A DNA stretch of 58,404 nucleotides from Deltaproteobacteria bacterium (GCA_016182965.1 JACPFM010000134.1:1-58404), one strand, 5' to 3'; positions 43,360 to 53,300 are shown, counted from the first letter of the stretch. Made by a program: numbers and translations. Notes: generated by a model not told the origin, from the letters alone.

Positions 43360-45708
43360 CTACCTCGAGAGGACCGTGGCGCCCTTCGCGGGGACCACGA
43401 TCGGCGCCTTGCCGGTCGAGGCGACGGTCACGTTCGGGCCGCCGAGCGCGTCCTTCAAGACGGTCCCCGCCGCGAACCCGAGCGGCCCCGCGACGTCGAC
43501 GTCGAGCGTCGTCGGCGCGCCTGCGCGCGACACCGCGACGATCGCCGCGTCGCCAGCGCCGCTCTTGCGCGCGAACACCAGCACGTCGTCCGTCGTGCCG
43601 GAGAGCGCCACGTAGGTGCCGCGTCGCAGCGGCGCGATGTTCTTGCGCGCGATGCCGAGCTTGCGCACGAAGGAGAGGGTCGCCGACTCCTCCGCCGTCA
43701 GCGCGCCCTCGGCGCGCCACATCACGCGGTTGTTCGGGTCGGCGCCGCCCCACTGCCCGTACTCGTCGCCGTAGTAGAGCAGCGGTGCGCCGGGGAGGCC
43801 GAGCAGCCACGCCATGCCGATGCGCGTGCGCGCGTAGGCTTCGGCGTCGGTCGGCGCGACGGCGATGTTCGACCACTGATTGCCTGGGATGCCCCGATCG
43901 TGCGCGGAGTCCTGCCCGCGATAGTCGGCGAGCGTGGTGAAGCGCGCGGTGTCGTGGCTGCCGATGTACGGCGTCATGATCGCGTCGGCCGGCCACTTGC
44001 CGAGGCCGTGGCGCGTCCAGTAGTCGGCGTGGAGCATGCCTTTGTCGCCGTAGGCGAAGGTTCGGTACGACACGCCGTGATAGAGGACGAAATCGAACTG
44101 CCCGTCGAGGCCCTGCGGGCCCATGTACTTCGCGATGGTGCCGTAGTTCTCGTCGTTGCACGGGTCGGCGCAGTCGCTCCAGCCCATGGCCGTCTCGCCC
44201 ATCAGGAAGTACTTGGTCCCACCCGGCTCGAACGTCTCGCGCACCTCGGCGGCGAGGTTGCGGGTCGCGACCTCCTCGACGTGCTTGACCGCGTCGACGC
44301 GGAGGCCGTCGAGATCGAACTGCTCGAGCCACCACACGCCGTCGTCGACGAACTGCGCGTTGGCCGCCGGCACGCCGTGGTTGATGTCGGGCAGGTACGT
44401 CGCGAACAAGCAGTCGAGCGCGCGCGCGGTCCAATCGCAGCCGCTCGTGCCGCACACGCACCCGGTGCGGAACCACTCGGGGTGGGCCTTGAAGTACTCG
44501 TGCTCCTCGTGCACGTGGTTGACGACGTAGTCCTTCAGGATGCGGATGCCGTGCGCGTGCGCCTCCTTCACCAGCGCCGCCAGCGCGGCGGCGCCGCCGA
44601 TGCGCGGATCGACCTCGCGCCCCTTGATCGGCCAGTAGCCGTGGTAGCCGGTGACCTTGTGCACGCCGTCGGAGGCGAGGTACGCGCCCGTCGGGTTGGT
44701 CCCGAACGGCGTGAGCCACAGGGCGCGCACGCCGAGCTTGTCGAGCGTGCCGTCGGCGATCGCCTTTCGGATGCCCTCGAGATCGCCGCCCTGATAGTCG
44801 CCGCGCGGATCGGCGCCGCTCGTCGCCGCGGGATCGTTGGTCGTGTCGCCGTTCCGATAGCGATCGGTGACGATCATGTAGATCAGCGCGTCCTTCCAGG
44901 AGAACGCCTCGGCCTCGATCCAGAACACGAGGCGCAGCGGCTCGGAGACGCGCCCGCTCTTGCTCCTCGCCCGCACCACCACGCGGTACTTGCCGTCGGC
45001 GAGCCCGCTCAGCGAGATCGTCGCGTTGCCGCCGGCGCCGACCGTCAGCTGCGACGACGTCAGCGGCGTCTTGGTGCCGTCGCGCTCGAGCGTCGCGGTG
45101 AAGCCGGCCGCGTCTGCGCCGCTGCCCTCGACTCCGTCGCGGAAGATCAGCGAGGCCGCGTAGGTGCCGCTCCCTGGGCCGGTGCGCGCGGGCTGCGTCT
45201 TCTCGACGCGCAGCGAGGGCAGGCGGCAGTCTTTGATCTTCACGGCGCTGTTCTCGACGCCGCCGACGTACTTGCGACGCGCCTGCGCCGGATCGAGCAC
45301 CCACTTCGTCGAGCCGCCCTGATCGTAGACGAGCTTGTACGCGTGCAGCCCCGGGGGCAGCGAGACGGTCGCCTTGAAGCCGCTCGTGCCGTCGGGCGCC
45401 ATCGCCTCGGCCTTGGTCAGGTCGAAGGCCGACCATTCGCCGGCGATGCGCACGTTGGTCGCCTCGGTCGTGCGGAAGGTGAACTCGGTGGGGCAAGCGG
45501 GCGGAGGTCCCGCGTCGGCGTCATCGGCTGCGGCGTCGGTGGCGGCCTCGGCGGGCGCTTCGCCGCCCTGGTCCGTCGCGCTCGTGTCGATCGTGGGGCT
45601 CACGATCGTGTCGGCCTGCGCGTCGGGCGCGTCGGTCTCGGCGTCGTCGGTGCATCCCGACGAGATCAAGGTCGCGAGCAGCAGGGGCCGAAGGCCGGAG
45701 CGTCCCAT
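43360..45708 (-). CDS. Alpha-amylase family (GH13) lipoprotein
   Basis: 782 residues from ATG 45708; signal MGRSGLRPLLLATLISSGC, Cys about 19, then an Asp/Ala/Thr-rich linker. A CBM48-like domain (FRTTEATNVRIAGEWSAFDL...GLHAYKLVYDQGG) and a second beta domain precede the GH13 barrel (about 275 on): DALIYMIVTDRYRNGD, GVRALWLTPF, KDYVVNHVHEEH, GLRVDAVKHV with nucleophile Asp472, YFLMGETAMG with Glu505 as acid/base and IGSHDTARF with Asp586. All three catalytic residues are intact. Probably hydrolyses alpha-glucans outside the cell. It follows no other sugar gene. Confidence 0.93.
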   Translation of the reverse strand: MGRSGLRPLLLATLISSGCTDDAETDAPDAQADTIVSPTIDTSATDQGGEAPAEAATDAAADDADAGPPPACPTEFTFRTTEATNVRIAGEWSAFDLTKAEAMAPDGTSGFKATVSLPPGLHAYKLVYDQGGSTKWVLDPAQARRKYVGGVENSAVKIKDCRLPSLRVEKTQPARTGPGSGTYAASLIFRDGVEGSGADAAGFTATLERDGTKTPLTSSQLTVGAGGNATISLSGLADGKYRVVVRARSKSGRVSEPLRLVFWIEAEAFSWKDALIYMIVTDRYRNGDTTNDPAATSGADPRGDYQGGDLEGIRKAIADGTLDKLGVRALWLTPFGTNPTGAYLASDGVHKVTGYHGYWPIKGREVDPRIGGAAALAALVKEAHAHGIRILKDYVVNHVHEEHEYFKAHPEWFRTGCVCGTSGCDWTARALDCLFATYLPDINHGVPAANAQFVDDGVWWLEQFDLDGLRVDAVKHVEEVATRNLAAEVRETFEPGGTKYFLMGETAMGWSDCADPCNDENYGTIAKYMGPQGLDGQFDFVLYHGVSYRTFAYGDKGMLHADYWTRHGLGKWPADAIMTPYIGSHDTARFTTLADYRGQDSAHDRGIPGNQWSNIAVAPTDAEAYARTRIGMAWLLGLPGAPLLYYGDEYGQWGGADPNNRVMWRAEGALTAEESATLSFVRKLGIARKNIAPLRRGTYVALSGTTDDVLVFARKSGAGDAAIVAVSRAGAPTTLDVDVAGPLGFAAGTVLKDALGGPNVTVASTGKAPIVVPAKGATVLSR

Positions 45709-45738
45709 CGGCGCGAGCGTAGCGGACCGGCTGCGCGC

Positions 45739-46112
45739 GTGCTCGCGCTCTCGGACTCGAGTCTCGCCTTCTTCGGCTGGACGCTCGTCGCCGCGCTCGC
45801 TTCGGAGGTCGAAGGTTACGCCGACGTGCCGGCGATGACCGGCGCGCTGCGCGGGGCGCGCGCGGCGTACGTCATCCCACCGCCGCTCCCGGTGACCGAG
45901 AGCGGGCACCACGCCTACCGCGTCTCGCGCACCGAGACGCTCGCGGTGGCGCTCGCCGCGGCGCGCGTGCCGACACGGCGGCGAACTACCAGGAGCTGTT
46001 CGCCGGGATGATGTCCGGCCACGTCGCGCTCGAAGGAAGGGTGCCGCTGCAACGCGGCACGCTCGGCCTCCGTACACGCTCGGGGTGATGCTCCAGCGCG
46101 CCGGGGCGTGAG
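45739..46112 (+). pseudogene. Relic of an NmrA-like NAD(P)-binding protein
   Basis: Between amylase and LamG lipoprotein genes, three short frames line up with the middle and end of an NmrA-type SDR: frame one 45739-45975 (EVEGYADVPAMTGALRGARAAYVIPPPLP and YRVSRTETLAVALAAAR), frame two about 45972-46070 (DTAANYQELFAGMMSGHVALEG..VPLQRGT) and frame three to 46112 (YTLGVMLQRAGA, stop). The N-terminal dinucleotide motif and a large central part are missing. At least two frame changes and one deletion. The alignment is from memory of family motifs. Confidence 0.6.
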
Positions 46113-46115
46113 CCG

Positions 46116-47375
46116 CTACTTGGCGGTCTCCTCGGGGCCCACCTTCACGAACGACTCCGGGGCGCGTTGACTGCGCTCGAGCGCCGCGATCCACGGCCCG
46201 CTGCGCGCCACCTTCGCGTACCGCAGCTCGTCGAGATCGCCGGTCCACGGGTTGTCGAAGTACGACGACGCGGCGCGAGCTCCGATGCGGACCGTATGGG
46301 TGGTGACGTCGGGCTTGGTCTCGTACTGACGGATCGCCAGCTCGACGCCGTCGACGTAGAGCCGCCAGGTCTCGAGCTTGTCTTTGGCGTCCTTCTGCTG
46401 CACCCACGCCACGTGGTGCCACTTGCCGTCGTTGATCGCGACGGCCGTGCGCAGGAAGCCGACCCACCCGTGATCGACGCCGAAATGCGGGCCCTCCTTG
46501 CCGGTGCCGATCAGCTTGTCGCCCACCTCGTGCGTCTCGCCCTTCGCGCGGATCAAGATGCCCTGTTGCTTCGCTTCGGTCGTGCGGATCCACGCGGCGA
46601 ACGTGCAGTCGACGTCGCCGAGGACGATGTCGTGCGCCCGCTGCACCTCGACCGCGTCCTTGCCGTCGAAGCGCTGGCCGCCAAGGATCACGCCGGGCGC
46701 GCTCTCGCTGCCGTTCTGCCATCCGTGGTGACCGCCGCCCGTCGCGTCGGCGAAGGTCGCGGTGGTGTCGCCGTTGATGGCGGCCTCGTCGAAGTGCCAT
46801 ACGGCGACCTCCGACGACCAGGTCTTCTTCGCGTCGGCCGCCGAAGTCGCCGCGGCGTTGCCGTAGTACAGATGGAACGCGTTCGGCAGCGCCGGCCCGA
46901 TGACCGGGAGCTGCACCCACGCGACGATATTGCCGCCCGCCGGGTCCCACCGCACGAGCTCGAACGGGAGCAGCGAGCCGTCGAGGCGCGTGAAGCGCAG
47001 ATCGCGCCCGTCGATCGCCACCTTGCTGATCATGTCGGCGTCGGTGAAGACGACCGGCACGACGAAGTGGGTCAGCTCGCCGTCGAGCATGGCGCCGTCG
47101 ATCTCGAGCCGTCGCCGGTAGCTCCACCCCTTCGCGGGCCAGTCGGTCGGCGAGGCGTCGGGGGAAGTCGTGTCGAGCGTCGTCACGTCATCGACGGTCG
47201 TGTCGTCGATCGCGATCGCGGTGTCGACGGGCGGCTCGACGAACGTGTCGGTGGTCTCGGAGGCGTCGATCGGAAGCGGGAGGTCGGGGCCGGCGCCCGT
47301 CGCGTCGAGGCGACAGCCGAAGAGCAGCGCGATGGACGCGGCGCATGACGCGAACGCCGACCACCTGCCGCGCAT
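46116..47375 (-). CDS. LamG/DUF2341 domain lipoprotein
   Basis: 419 residues from ATG 47375. Signal MRGRWSAFASCAASIALLFGC (Cys about 21), Asp/Thr-rich tether to about 80, then a DUF2341-like domain (WSYRRRLEIDGAML...FVVPVVFTDADMI...YYGNAAA) and a LamG/concanavalin A-like domain (AVWHFDEAAINGDTTATFADATGGGHHG...CTFAAWIRTTEAKQQGILIRAKGE...WHHVAWVQQKD...RLYVDGVEL). Such pairs occur in surface proteins that bind carbohydrate. No catalytic residues known. Downstream of it lies the NmrA relic on the other strand. Confidence 0.87.
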   Translation of the reverse strand: MRGRWSAFASCAASIALLFGCRLDATGAGPDLPLPIDASETTDTFVEPPVDTAIAIDDTTVDDVTTLDTTSPDASPTDWPAKGWSYRRRLEIDGAMLDGELTHFVVPVVFTDADMISKVAIDGRDLRFTRLDGSLLPFELVRWDPAGGNIVAWVQLPVIGPALPNAFHLYYGNAAATSAADAKKTWSSEVAVWHFDEAAINGDTTATFADATGGGHHGWQNGSESAPGVILGGQRFDGKDAVEVQRAHDIVLGDVDCTFAAWIRTTEAKQQGILIRAKGETHEVGDKLIGTGKEGPHFGVDHGWVGFLRTAVAINDGKWHHVAWVQQKDAKDKLETWRLYVDGVELAIRQYETKPDVTTHTVRIGARAASSYFDNPWTGDLDELRYAKVARSGPWIAALERSQRAPESFVKVGPEETAK

Positions 47376-47469
47376 GGCCCGAGAGTAGCGCAGCGACGGC
47401 CGATGGGCATCGCGCGAGCGGAGACGCGGCGCTGGACTCCGGACCTCGCACGGGGTTACAGCGCGCCCC

Positions 47470-47883
47470 ATGGATCGATCGACCATCGCAGCGTTCCTCG
47501 CGAAGCAGACCCTCGCCGTCGAGGCGTCGACCGCCGAAGGCGGTCAGCCGCAGGCCGCCGTCGTGGCCATCGTCTCGAACGACCGCTTCGAGGTGCTGTT
47601 CGAGACCCCGGTCGCCACGCGCAAGGTCGAGAACCTGCGCCGCGATCCGCGCGTCGCCCTCGTGGTGTGGGAGGGGCTGACCACGCTGCAGTACGAGGGG
47701 GTGATCGACGAGCCGACCGGCGAAGAGCTCGAGCCCCTGTTGCAGCTGCTCTTCGCGCGCTTCCCCGACGCGAGGGCGCGCGCCGGCTCGGTGACCTACC
47801 TGCGCGCGCGCCCGACCTGGGTGCGATACTCGCCGCTCGTGGACGGCAAGCCCGTGCAGATCGAGCTCACGAGCTTCGCCTGA
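47470..47883 (+). CDS. Pyridoxamine 5'-phosphate oxidase-like (PPOX) flavin/F420 protein
   Basis: 137 residues from ATG 47470. Split-barrel fold: FLAKQTLAVEASTAEGGQPQAAVVAIVSNDRFEVLFETPVATRKVENLRRDPRVALVVW, then an LQYEGV strand, LFARFPDARAR and ARPTWVRYSPLVDG. Typical small FMN-binding PPOX-class protein; the particular reaction (oxidase, reductase or storage) is not known. No Shine-Dalgarno stronger than GGG is seen. Divergent from the LamG lipoprotein gene. Confidence 0.85.
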   Translation: MDRSTIAAFLAKQTLAVEASTAEGGQPQAAVVAIVSNDRFEVLFETPVATRKVENLRRDPRVALVVWEGLTTLQYEGVIDEPTGEELEPLLQLLFARFPDARARAGSVTYLRARPTWVRYSPLVDGKPVQIELTSFA

Positions 47884-48136
47884 CGAGCGGCGCCCGGTCG
47901 AGCGGCCGGGGGGCCCGGGTGGGCGCAACGTCTGCGTACGCCAGGGCAGCTCTTGCGTGCGCCTGCCTTTCGCGGGCTCGCGCGCGGAGCCGTGCCCCCG
48001 CGTGAACCTCCTGTCTCGTCGCCCCGCCGTCGACGCCGTCGACGAGACGTTGGCTGGAGAGCGTCATGCATGAAGTCTTCTCCTGGGCACGGGACTGCCG
48101 CCGGAACGCGTGTGCAGGGTCCGAAAGCGAGGTCGG

Positions 48137-50047
48137 ATGGCGCGCATCATGGTCGTCGAGGACGAGCCGATCACCGCGGCGGATCTCGAGCAGAAGCTCT
48201 CCGCTCTGGGCCACGAAGTGGTCGCATGGTCGGACAGCGGCGAGGAGGCGATCGCGCAGGCGAGGGACCTCTCGCTCGACCTCGTCCTGATGGACATCCG
48301 GCTGCGCGGCGCGATGTCCGGCATCGAGGCCGCCCGGCAGCTGCGACGTCAGAGCGAGGTCCCCGTGGTCTTCCTCACCGCGTTCGCCGATCAGGAGACG
48401 GTCGATCGCGCCTGCCTGGCCGAGCCCTACGGCTACCTGCTGAAGCCCTTCTCCGAGCGCGCCATCGCCACGGCCGTGCAGGTCGCGCTGACGCGCGCCG
48501 CGGCCGATCACGCGCGCATCGAGCGCGAGCGCTGGGTGTCGGCGGGGCTACGCAGCGCGGGCGAGGCGCTGGTCGCCGTCGACCAGACCGGGGCGATCCG
48601 CTTCATGAACGAGCACGCCGAGGCGCTCCTCGACGTCAAGGCCGAGGACGTGCGCGGGATGGACGCGCGCACGATCGTGCGGTTCGTCGAAGAAGAGGGC
48701 GCCGGTGACGCGACGCACCCGCTCGAGGCTGCGCTGCGCGAGGGGCGCGTGACGAGCGCCGCGCGTTCGCTGCAGGGACGCGGGGGCACCGCGGTGAACG
48801 TGTCGTACAGCGCGGCGCCGGTGCTGTCTTCGGCCGGGAATGCGAGGGCGGGCGCGGTCCTGGTCTTCCGCGAACAGCTGCCCTCGCAGGGGCTCGATCG
48901 CCTCTCGGCCGTGAACGCGCTCTCGATGCGGCTCTCGCACGAGATCAACAACCCGCTGACGTACAACCTCGGCGCGCTCGAGCTGGCGCTCCGCGAGATC
49001 GATCAGGTGCGCGCCCGGAGCGCGCTCGAGGGAGCCGACGCGTCCACTGCGGAGCGGGAGGCTCAGCTGCTGCGCATCGAGCGCCTCCTGCGGGACGCAG
49101 AGGAGGGCGCGACGCGCATCGCGGGCGTCGTGCGGGAGCTCACGTCGTTCTCGCTCTCCGAGCGCGATCTCGTCGCCCTCGACCCGGTGGAGGTGCTCGG
49201 CCTCGCGATCGGCATGAGCGGCGTCGGCGCCGACGACCGGGTGCGCTTCGTGCGGCACGTCGACCCGGCGCCGTTGGTGCGGGGGAACCGGTGGCAGCTG
49301 TCGCGCGTCGTCGCGTACGCGCTGCAGAACGTCGCCGACGCGCTCGATCCGCAGAGCGGCGTGCCTGGCCTCCTCGAGCTCCGCGTGTACGCCGACGAGC
49401 GGGGTTGGGCGTGCATCCGCGCGCTCGCGCGCGGTCGAACCGGGCCGCCGTCGTCGCGCGACGCCGAGAAGTCCCGTGGGCAGGACGTCATGCGCCCGAC
49501 CAGCGTCGGCTTGGCGGTCGCCCAGCACGTCGTCGAGAGCCACGGCGGCGAGCTCGAGCTGTCCGAGACGGCGGAGGGGCGCGCGATCGAGCTGCGCCTC
49601 CCGCCCATCAGCCACAAGACCGCCCGCGATCTCGCCGGGGCCGCGGCCGCGCCCCGCCGCGCCGACGTGCTGGTCGTCGACGACGAGCCGATGATCGGCC
49701 GCATCCTCGGGATCATGCTGCAGTCGCACTACGAAGTGACGGCCGTCCACTCCGCCGAGCACGCGCTCGCGCTGCTCGAACGTGGCGACGCCTTCGACGT
49801 CATCCTCTGCGACCTGGCGATGCCGGGCATGACCGGCGAGGAGCTCCACGAGCGGCTCTCGGCCGGGCGTCCCGAGGTCGCCGCGCGCTTCATCTTCATG
49901 ACCGGCGGTCCGACCAGCCCACGGGCGGCGCGCTTCGTCGAAGCGATGGCCGATCGATGCATCGAGAAGCCGTTCTCGCTCGACGAGCTCCTGCCGCTCC
50001 TCGCAGCACGCGTGCGCGCGCGCGACGCCGCGGCGGGCCGCACCTGA
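48137..50047 (+). CDS. Receiver-PAS-histidine kinase-receiver protein with degenerate ATPase domain
   Basis: 636 residues from ATG 48137. First receiver (about 1-125): VVEDEP, LVLMDIRL with Asp53, FLTA, LLKPF. PAS (about 140-245). HisKA with LSHEINNPLTYN, His268. The HATPase region keeps an N-box Asn (ALQNVADALD) and part of the last motif (SVGLAVAQHVVESHGG), but the DxGxG ATP-lid motif is missing, replaced by a Ser/Arg-rich stretch near 435-450. Final receiver: VLVVDDEP, CDLAMPGMTG with Asp559, KPF. Autophosphorylation is doubtful; it may be a phosphatase or a phosphorelay acceptor. The next kinase gene starts five bases after its stop. Confidence 0.87.
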   Translation: MARIMVVEDEPITAADLEQKLSALGHEVVAWSDSGEEAIAQARDLSLDLVLMDIRLRGAMSGIEAARQLRRQSEVPVVFLTAFADQETVDRACLAEPYGYLLKPFSERAIATAVQVALTRAAADHARIERERWVSAGLRSAGEALVAVDQTGAIRFMNEHAEALLDVKAEDVRGMDARTIVRFVEEEGAGDATHPLEAALREGRVTSAARSLQGRGGTAVNVSYSAAPVLSSAGNARAGAVLVFREQLPSQGLDRLSAVNALSMRLSHEINNPLTYNLGALELALREIDQVRARSALEGADASTAEREAQLLRIERLLRDAEEGATRIAGVVRELTSFSLSERDLVALDPVEVLGLAIGMSGVGADDRVRFVRHVDPAPLVRGNRWQLSRVVAYALQNVADALDPQSGVPGLLELRVYADERGWACIRALARGRTGPPSSRDAEKSRGQDVMRPTSVGLAVAQHVVESHGGELELSETAEGRAIELRLPPISHKTARDLAGAAAAPRRADVLVVDDEPMIGRILGIMLQSHYEVTAVHSAEHALALLERGDAFDVILCDLAMPGMTGEELHERLSAGRPEVAARFIFMTGGPTSPRAARFVEAMADRCIEKPFSLDELLPLLAARVRARDAAAGRT

Positions 50048-50052
50048 GGGCC

Positions 50053-53000
50053 ATGAGCGCCGCCCCTGCCCACGAGAGGCGCGCCCTGTGGCTCAGCGCC
50101 GTCGGGGGCGCGCTCGGCGCGCTCGCGCTCGTGGGGCACGCGCTGCAGCTCCAGGTGCTCTACGCCTTCGCGCCCGGCCGACCCGCCATGCAGGTCGGCA
50201 CCGCGGTGTTCGTCGTCGTTGCCGCGCTCGGCGTCGCGCTCCGCCGCGAAGCGCGCGCGAGCCCCGCGCGCCGCGCGGGCTCCTACGCCACCGCCGCCGC
50301 GGTCTTCGCCTTCGGCGTCGTGGTCGGCCTCGAGTACCTGCTGCACCTCGACCTCGGCGTGGACTGGCGGCCCGGCCACACAGGCTTCGACGGGCCGCAT
50401 CCGGGGCGTCCGTCTCCGCTGACGGCCGTCGCCTTCGCGGCGCTCGGCGCCGGGATGGCCCTGCGAGACGTGCGCGCCACCTCGGGGGCGGCGACGCGCG
50501 AGGCGCTGTGTCTCACCACGATCTTCTTCATGTTCGTGAGCCTGGTGGGGCACGCCTTCGGCGCCGGGCCGCTGTACGAGCTCGACGGCTCGGCGGTGAT
50601 GGGCGTGGCGCTGCCGACCGGCCTGGCGCTGAGCGCGATCGCGGTCGCCGCGCTGCTCGAGCGCCCGCGCGAAGGCCTCGTGCGCATGGCCGTCTCCGAA
50701 GGCCCGGGCGGAGTTCTCCTCCGCCGGCTCGGGCTGACCGCGTTGATCTTCGGCCCGCTCACCGGCGGCGCCGCGCTCCTGCTCGTCCGGGCCGTCGGAT
50801 TGCACGACCTGCCGCTCATCCTCGCGCTCGGAAACGTGCTCGCCGTGTTCCTCGCCCTGCTGCTGCTCGTGGCCACGGCGGTCCGCATGGAGCGCACGCA
50901 CGACGCCTCGGAGGCGCACCGGCGGCGGCTGTACGAGCTGATCGAGCAGGCGCCGGCGGGCATCTTCGTCGCCGATCTCTCGGCCGGCTACACCGAGGTG
51001 AACGACGCCGGCTGTCGCATGCTCGGGCATACCCGCGAGGAGCTCCTCGGCAAGACCATCCTGGATCTCATCCCGCCGGAGGACGAGGGCCGCCTGCGGG
51101 AGGCCCAGCAGGCGCTGATGGGCGGCGGCGTGCACACCGCCGAGTGGAGGCTGCGGCGCAAGGACGGCACCTTCGTGCTCGCCGAGGTCACCGCCAAGAT
51201 CCTCCCCGACGGCCTTTGGCAGGCCTTCGTGCACGACATCAGCGAGCGGATCGAGCTCGAGCGCAAGGTCGTCGAGTCACGCGACTTCCTGCAGAAGGTG
51301 CTCGAGAGCTCCACCGAGTACGCGATCATCGCCGAGGATCTCGAGCGGCGCGTGGTGCTGTGGAACGAGGGCGCGCGGCGCAGCTACGGCTGGGAGCTCG
51401 ACGAGGTGGCCGGCAGAGACAGCGCGCTCCTCGTCGGTCCGAGCGAGTCGGCGGCGTGGCAAGCGCTGCACGCGCGCGCCATCGAGCGGGGGACCGCCGA
51501 GGGTAACCTCGTCGCGCGTCGCAAGGACGGCCGGACGTTCTCCGCCAGCGTCGTCTGCACGCGCATGCGCGGCGCAGGCGACGACCCGACCGGCGTGCTC
51601 GTGGTCATGCGCGATCTGACCGTCGAGCAGCGCTACCTCGCCGAGCAGGAGTTCCTCTCGCGCGTCGGCGTGGAGCTCGCCTCGTGCCTCGAGTACGGCG
51701 AGACGTTGACACGCGTCGCGGAGCTCGTGAGCGGGGCCCTCGGCGATTGGGTCGCCATCGACGTGGTCGCCGACGAAGCCGTCCGTCGCGTGCGGCTGCT
51801 CGACCGTCGCGGCACCGAGGCGCCGCCCCTCGCGCTCGAGGGGCGGAGCTCGCTGCAGCGCGAGGAGGGGCACCCCCTGTGGAAGGTGATCGACACCAAG
51901 CAGCCCCTGCTGCTCACCCACCTCGCGCCCGACGACCAGACGCGGCTCGGCGCGCAGATCGACGCCGCGCGCGCGCTCGGCCGGAGCTGCGCGTCGTCGG
52001 CGATGCTCGTGCCGCTCATCGCGCGTGGCCAGCTGCTGGCCGTGATGACCGTCGTCGCGTGCGATGGCGAGCCCGAGTACGGGCCGGCCGACCTGCGGCT
52101 CGCCCTCGAGGTCGCGCGGCGCGCCGCGCTGGCCATCGACAACGTGCAGCTGTTCCAGCAGTCGCGCCTGCAGGGGGCGGTCACCACCAACCTCTCCGAG
52201 GGCGCGGTGCTCATCCGCGCGAGCGACGCGACGATCGTGTACGCCAACCGGCGCTTCGAGGATATCTTCGGTTATCAGCGCGGCGAGCTCGTCGGCAAGC
52301 CGATTCAGGCGCTCAACGCCGAGGACGACGACGTCACGCCGGTCGCGCGCGCGGGCCAGATCATCGATGCGCTCGCCCGGATGGGCGCCTGGCACGGCGA
52401 GATCAAGAACGTCCGCAAGGACGGCACCGAGTTCTGGTCGACGGCGAGCGTCTCGAAGTTCGACCACGAGGAGTACGGTCCGGTCTGGATCGCGGTGCAC
52501 AGCGACATCACCGAGCGCAGGCTGCTCGAGGAGAAGAACGCGCGGGCGCTGCGCGACAAGGAGGTGCTCCTGCGGGAGATCCACCACCGCGTGAAGAACA
52601 ACCTCCAGGTGATCTCCAGCCTCTTCTCGCTGCAGCGCGAGCGCACGCAGAGCGCCGAGCTCAAGGCCCTGCTCGACGAGAGCCGCACGCGCGTCGAGTC
52701 GATCGCGTTGGTGCACGAGCAGCTGTATCGCTCCGCCGAGCTCGCGGCCATCGACTTCGACGAGTACCTGCGCAGGCTGCTCCACGCGATCCGCTCGAGC
52801 TATGGCGCCGAGCTCGTCGACCTCGAGGTGAGCGCGAAGGACGTCGTGCTCGACGTCGAGGAGGCGGTGCCCTGCGCGCTCATCGTGTGCGAGCTCGTGT
52901 CGAACTCGCTCAAGCACGCGTTCGACGGCGGGCGCGGCAAGGTCCGGGTCGCCGCGCGGCGCGACGAGCGCGGGCAGTGCGTGCTCGAGGTCTCCGACGA

Positions 53001-53208
53001 CGGTCGCGGGATCCCGCCCGAGTTCGAGTGGAAGAGGGCCCGCTCGCTCGGTCTGCGCCTCGTGCAGGGCCTCGCGCGGCAGCTGCGCGGTGTGGTGGAG
53101 CTCGATCGCGGCGGGGGCACGCGGTTCTCCGTGACGTTCATGCTGCGCGGCGCGCGGCAGGGGCCCGAGAGCCGCGGTGCCTCGTCCGGAGCCCCCACCT
53201 CGGTCTGA
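50053..53208 (+). CDS. Membrane sensor kinase, PAS/GAF, HisKA_2 type
   Basis: 1051 residues from ATG 50053. Six to eight N-terminal membrane segments to about 290 form an unnamed sensor. Then PAS (YELIEQAPAGIFVADLS..., about 293-405), PAS (LQKVLESSTEYAIIAEDLERR, about 415-530), GAF (about 535-700), PAS (TNLSEGAVLIRASDATIVYANRRFEDIFG, about 710-830) and a HisKA_2/HWE-like core with EIHHRVKNNLQVISSLFSLQ (His 844/845). HATPase has LVSNSLKHAF, SDDGRGIPPEF and SLGLRLVQGLA, all intact. It probably phosphorylates the receivers of the upstream gene, with which it is co-transcribed. Confidence 0.9.
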   Translation: MSAAPAHERRALWLSAVGGALGALALVGHALQLQVLYAFAPGRPAMQVGTAVFVVVAALGVALRREARASPARRAGSYATAAAVFAFGVVVGLEYLLHLDLGVDWRPGHTGFDGPHPGRPSPLTAVAFAALGAGMALRDVRATSGAATREALCLTTIFFMFVSLVGHAFGAGPLYELDGSAVMGVALPTGLALSAIAVAALLERPREGLVRMAVSEGPGGVLLRRLGLTALIFGPLTGGAALLLVRAVGLHDLPLILALGNVLAVFLALLLLVATAVRMERTHDASEAHRRRLYELIEQAPAGIFVADLSAGYTEVNDAGCRMLGHTREELLGKTILDLIPPEDEGRLREAQQALMGGGVHTAEWRLRRKDGTFVLAEVTAKILPDGLWQAFVHDISERIELERKVVESRDFLQKVLESSTEYAIIAEDLERRVVLWNEGARRSYGWELDEVAGRDSALLVGPSESAAWQALHARAIERGTAEGNLVARRKDGRTFSASVVCTRMRGAGDDPTGVLVVMRDLTVEQRYLAEQEFLSRVGVELASCLEYGETLTRVAELVSGALGDWVAIDVVADEAVRRVRLLDRRGTEAPPLALEGRSSLQREEGHPLWKVIDTKQPLLLTHLAPDDQTRLGAQIDAARALGRSCASSAMLVPLIARGQLLAVMTVVACDGEPEYGPADLRLALEVARRAALAIDNVQLFQQSRLQGAVTTNLSEGAVLIRASDATIVYANRRFEDIFGYQRGELVGKPIQALNAEDDDVTPVARAGQIIDALARMGAWHGEIKNVRKDGTEFWSTASVSKFDHEEYGPVWIAVHSDITERRLLEEKNARALRDKEVLLREIHHRVKNNLQVISSLFSLQRERTQSAELKALLDESRTRVESIALVHEQLYRSAELAAIDFDEYLRRLLHAIRSSYGAELVDLEVSAKDVVLDVEEAVPCALIVCELVSNSLKHAFDGGRGKVRVAARRDERGQCVLEVSDDGRGIPPEFEWKRARSLGLRLVQGLARQLRGVVELDRGGGTRFSVTFMLRGARQGPESRGASSGAPTSV

Positions 53209-53300
53209 ATCGACCTTCGACCTTCCCCCTTCGGGCTCGCCGCCGCCGCCGAGGCTCGAGGCACGCGCGATGCTTCGCTCCTCACCCGAGGAGGCGCGCC

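Noticed and set aside
43258..46011. A 917-codon open frame on the plus strand opposite the amylase and phosphatase genes
   Set aside because: It is Arg/Ala/Val-rich shadow coding caused by high GC; the minus-strand frames carry full GH13 and phosphoesterase motifs. Only its last part coincides with the NmrA relic.
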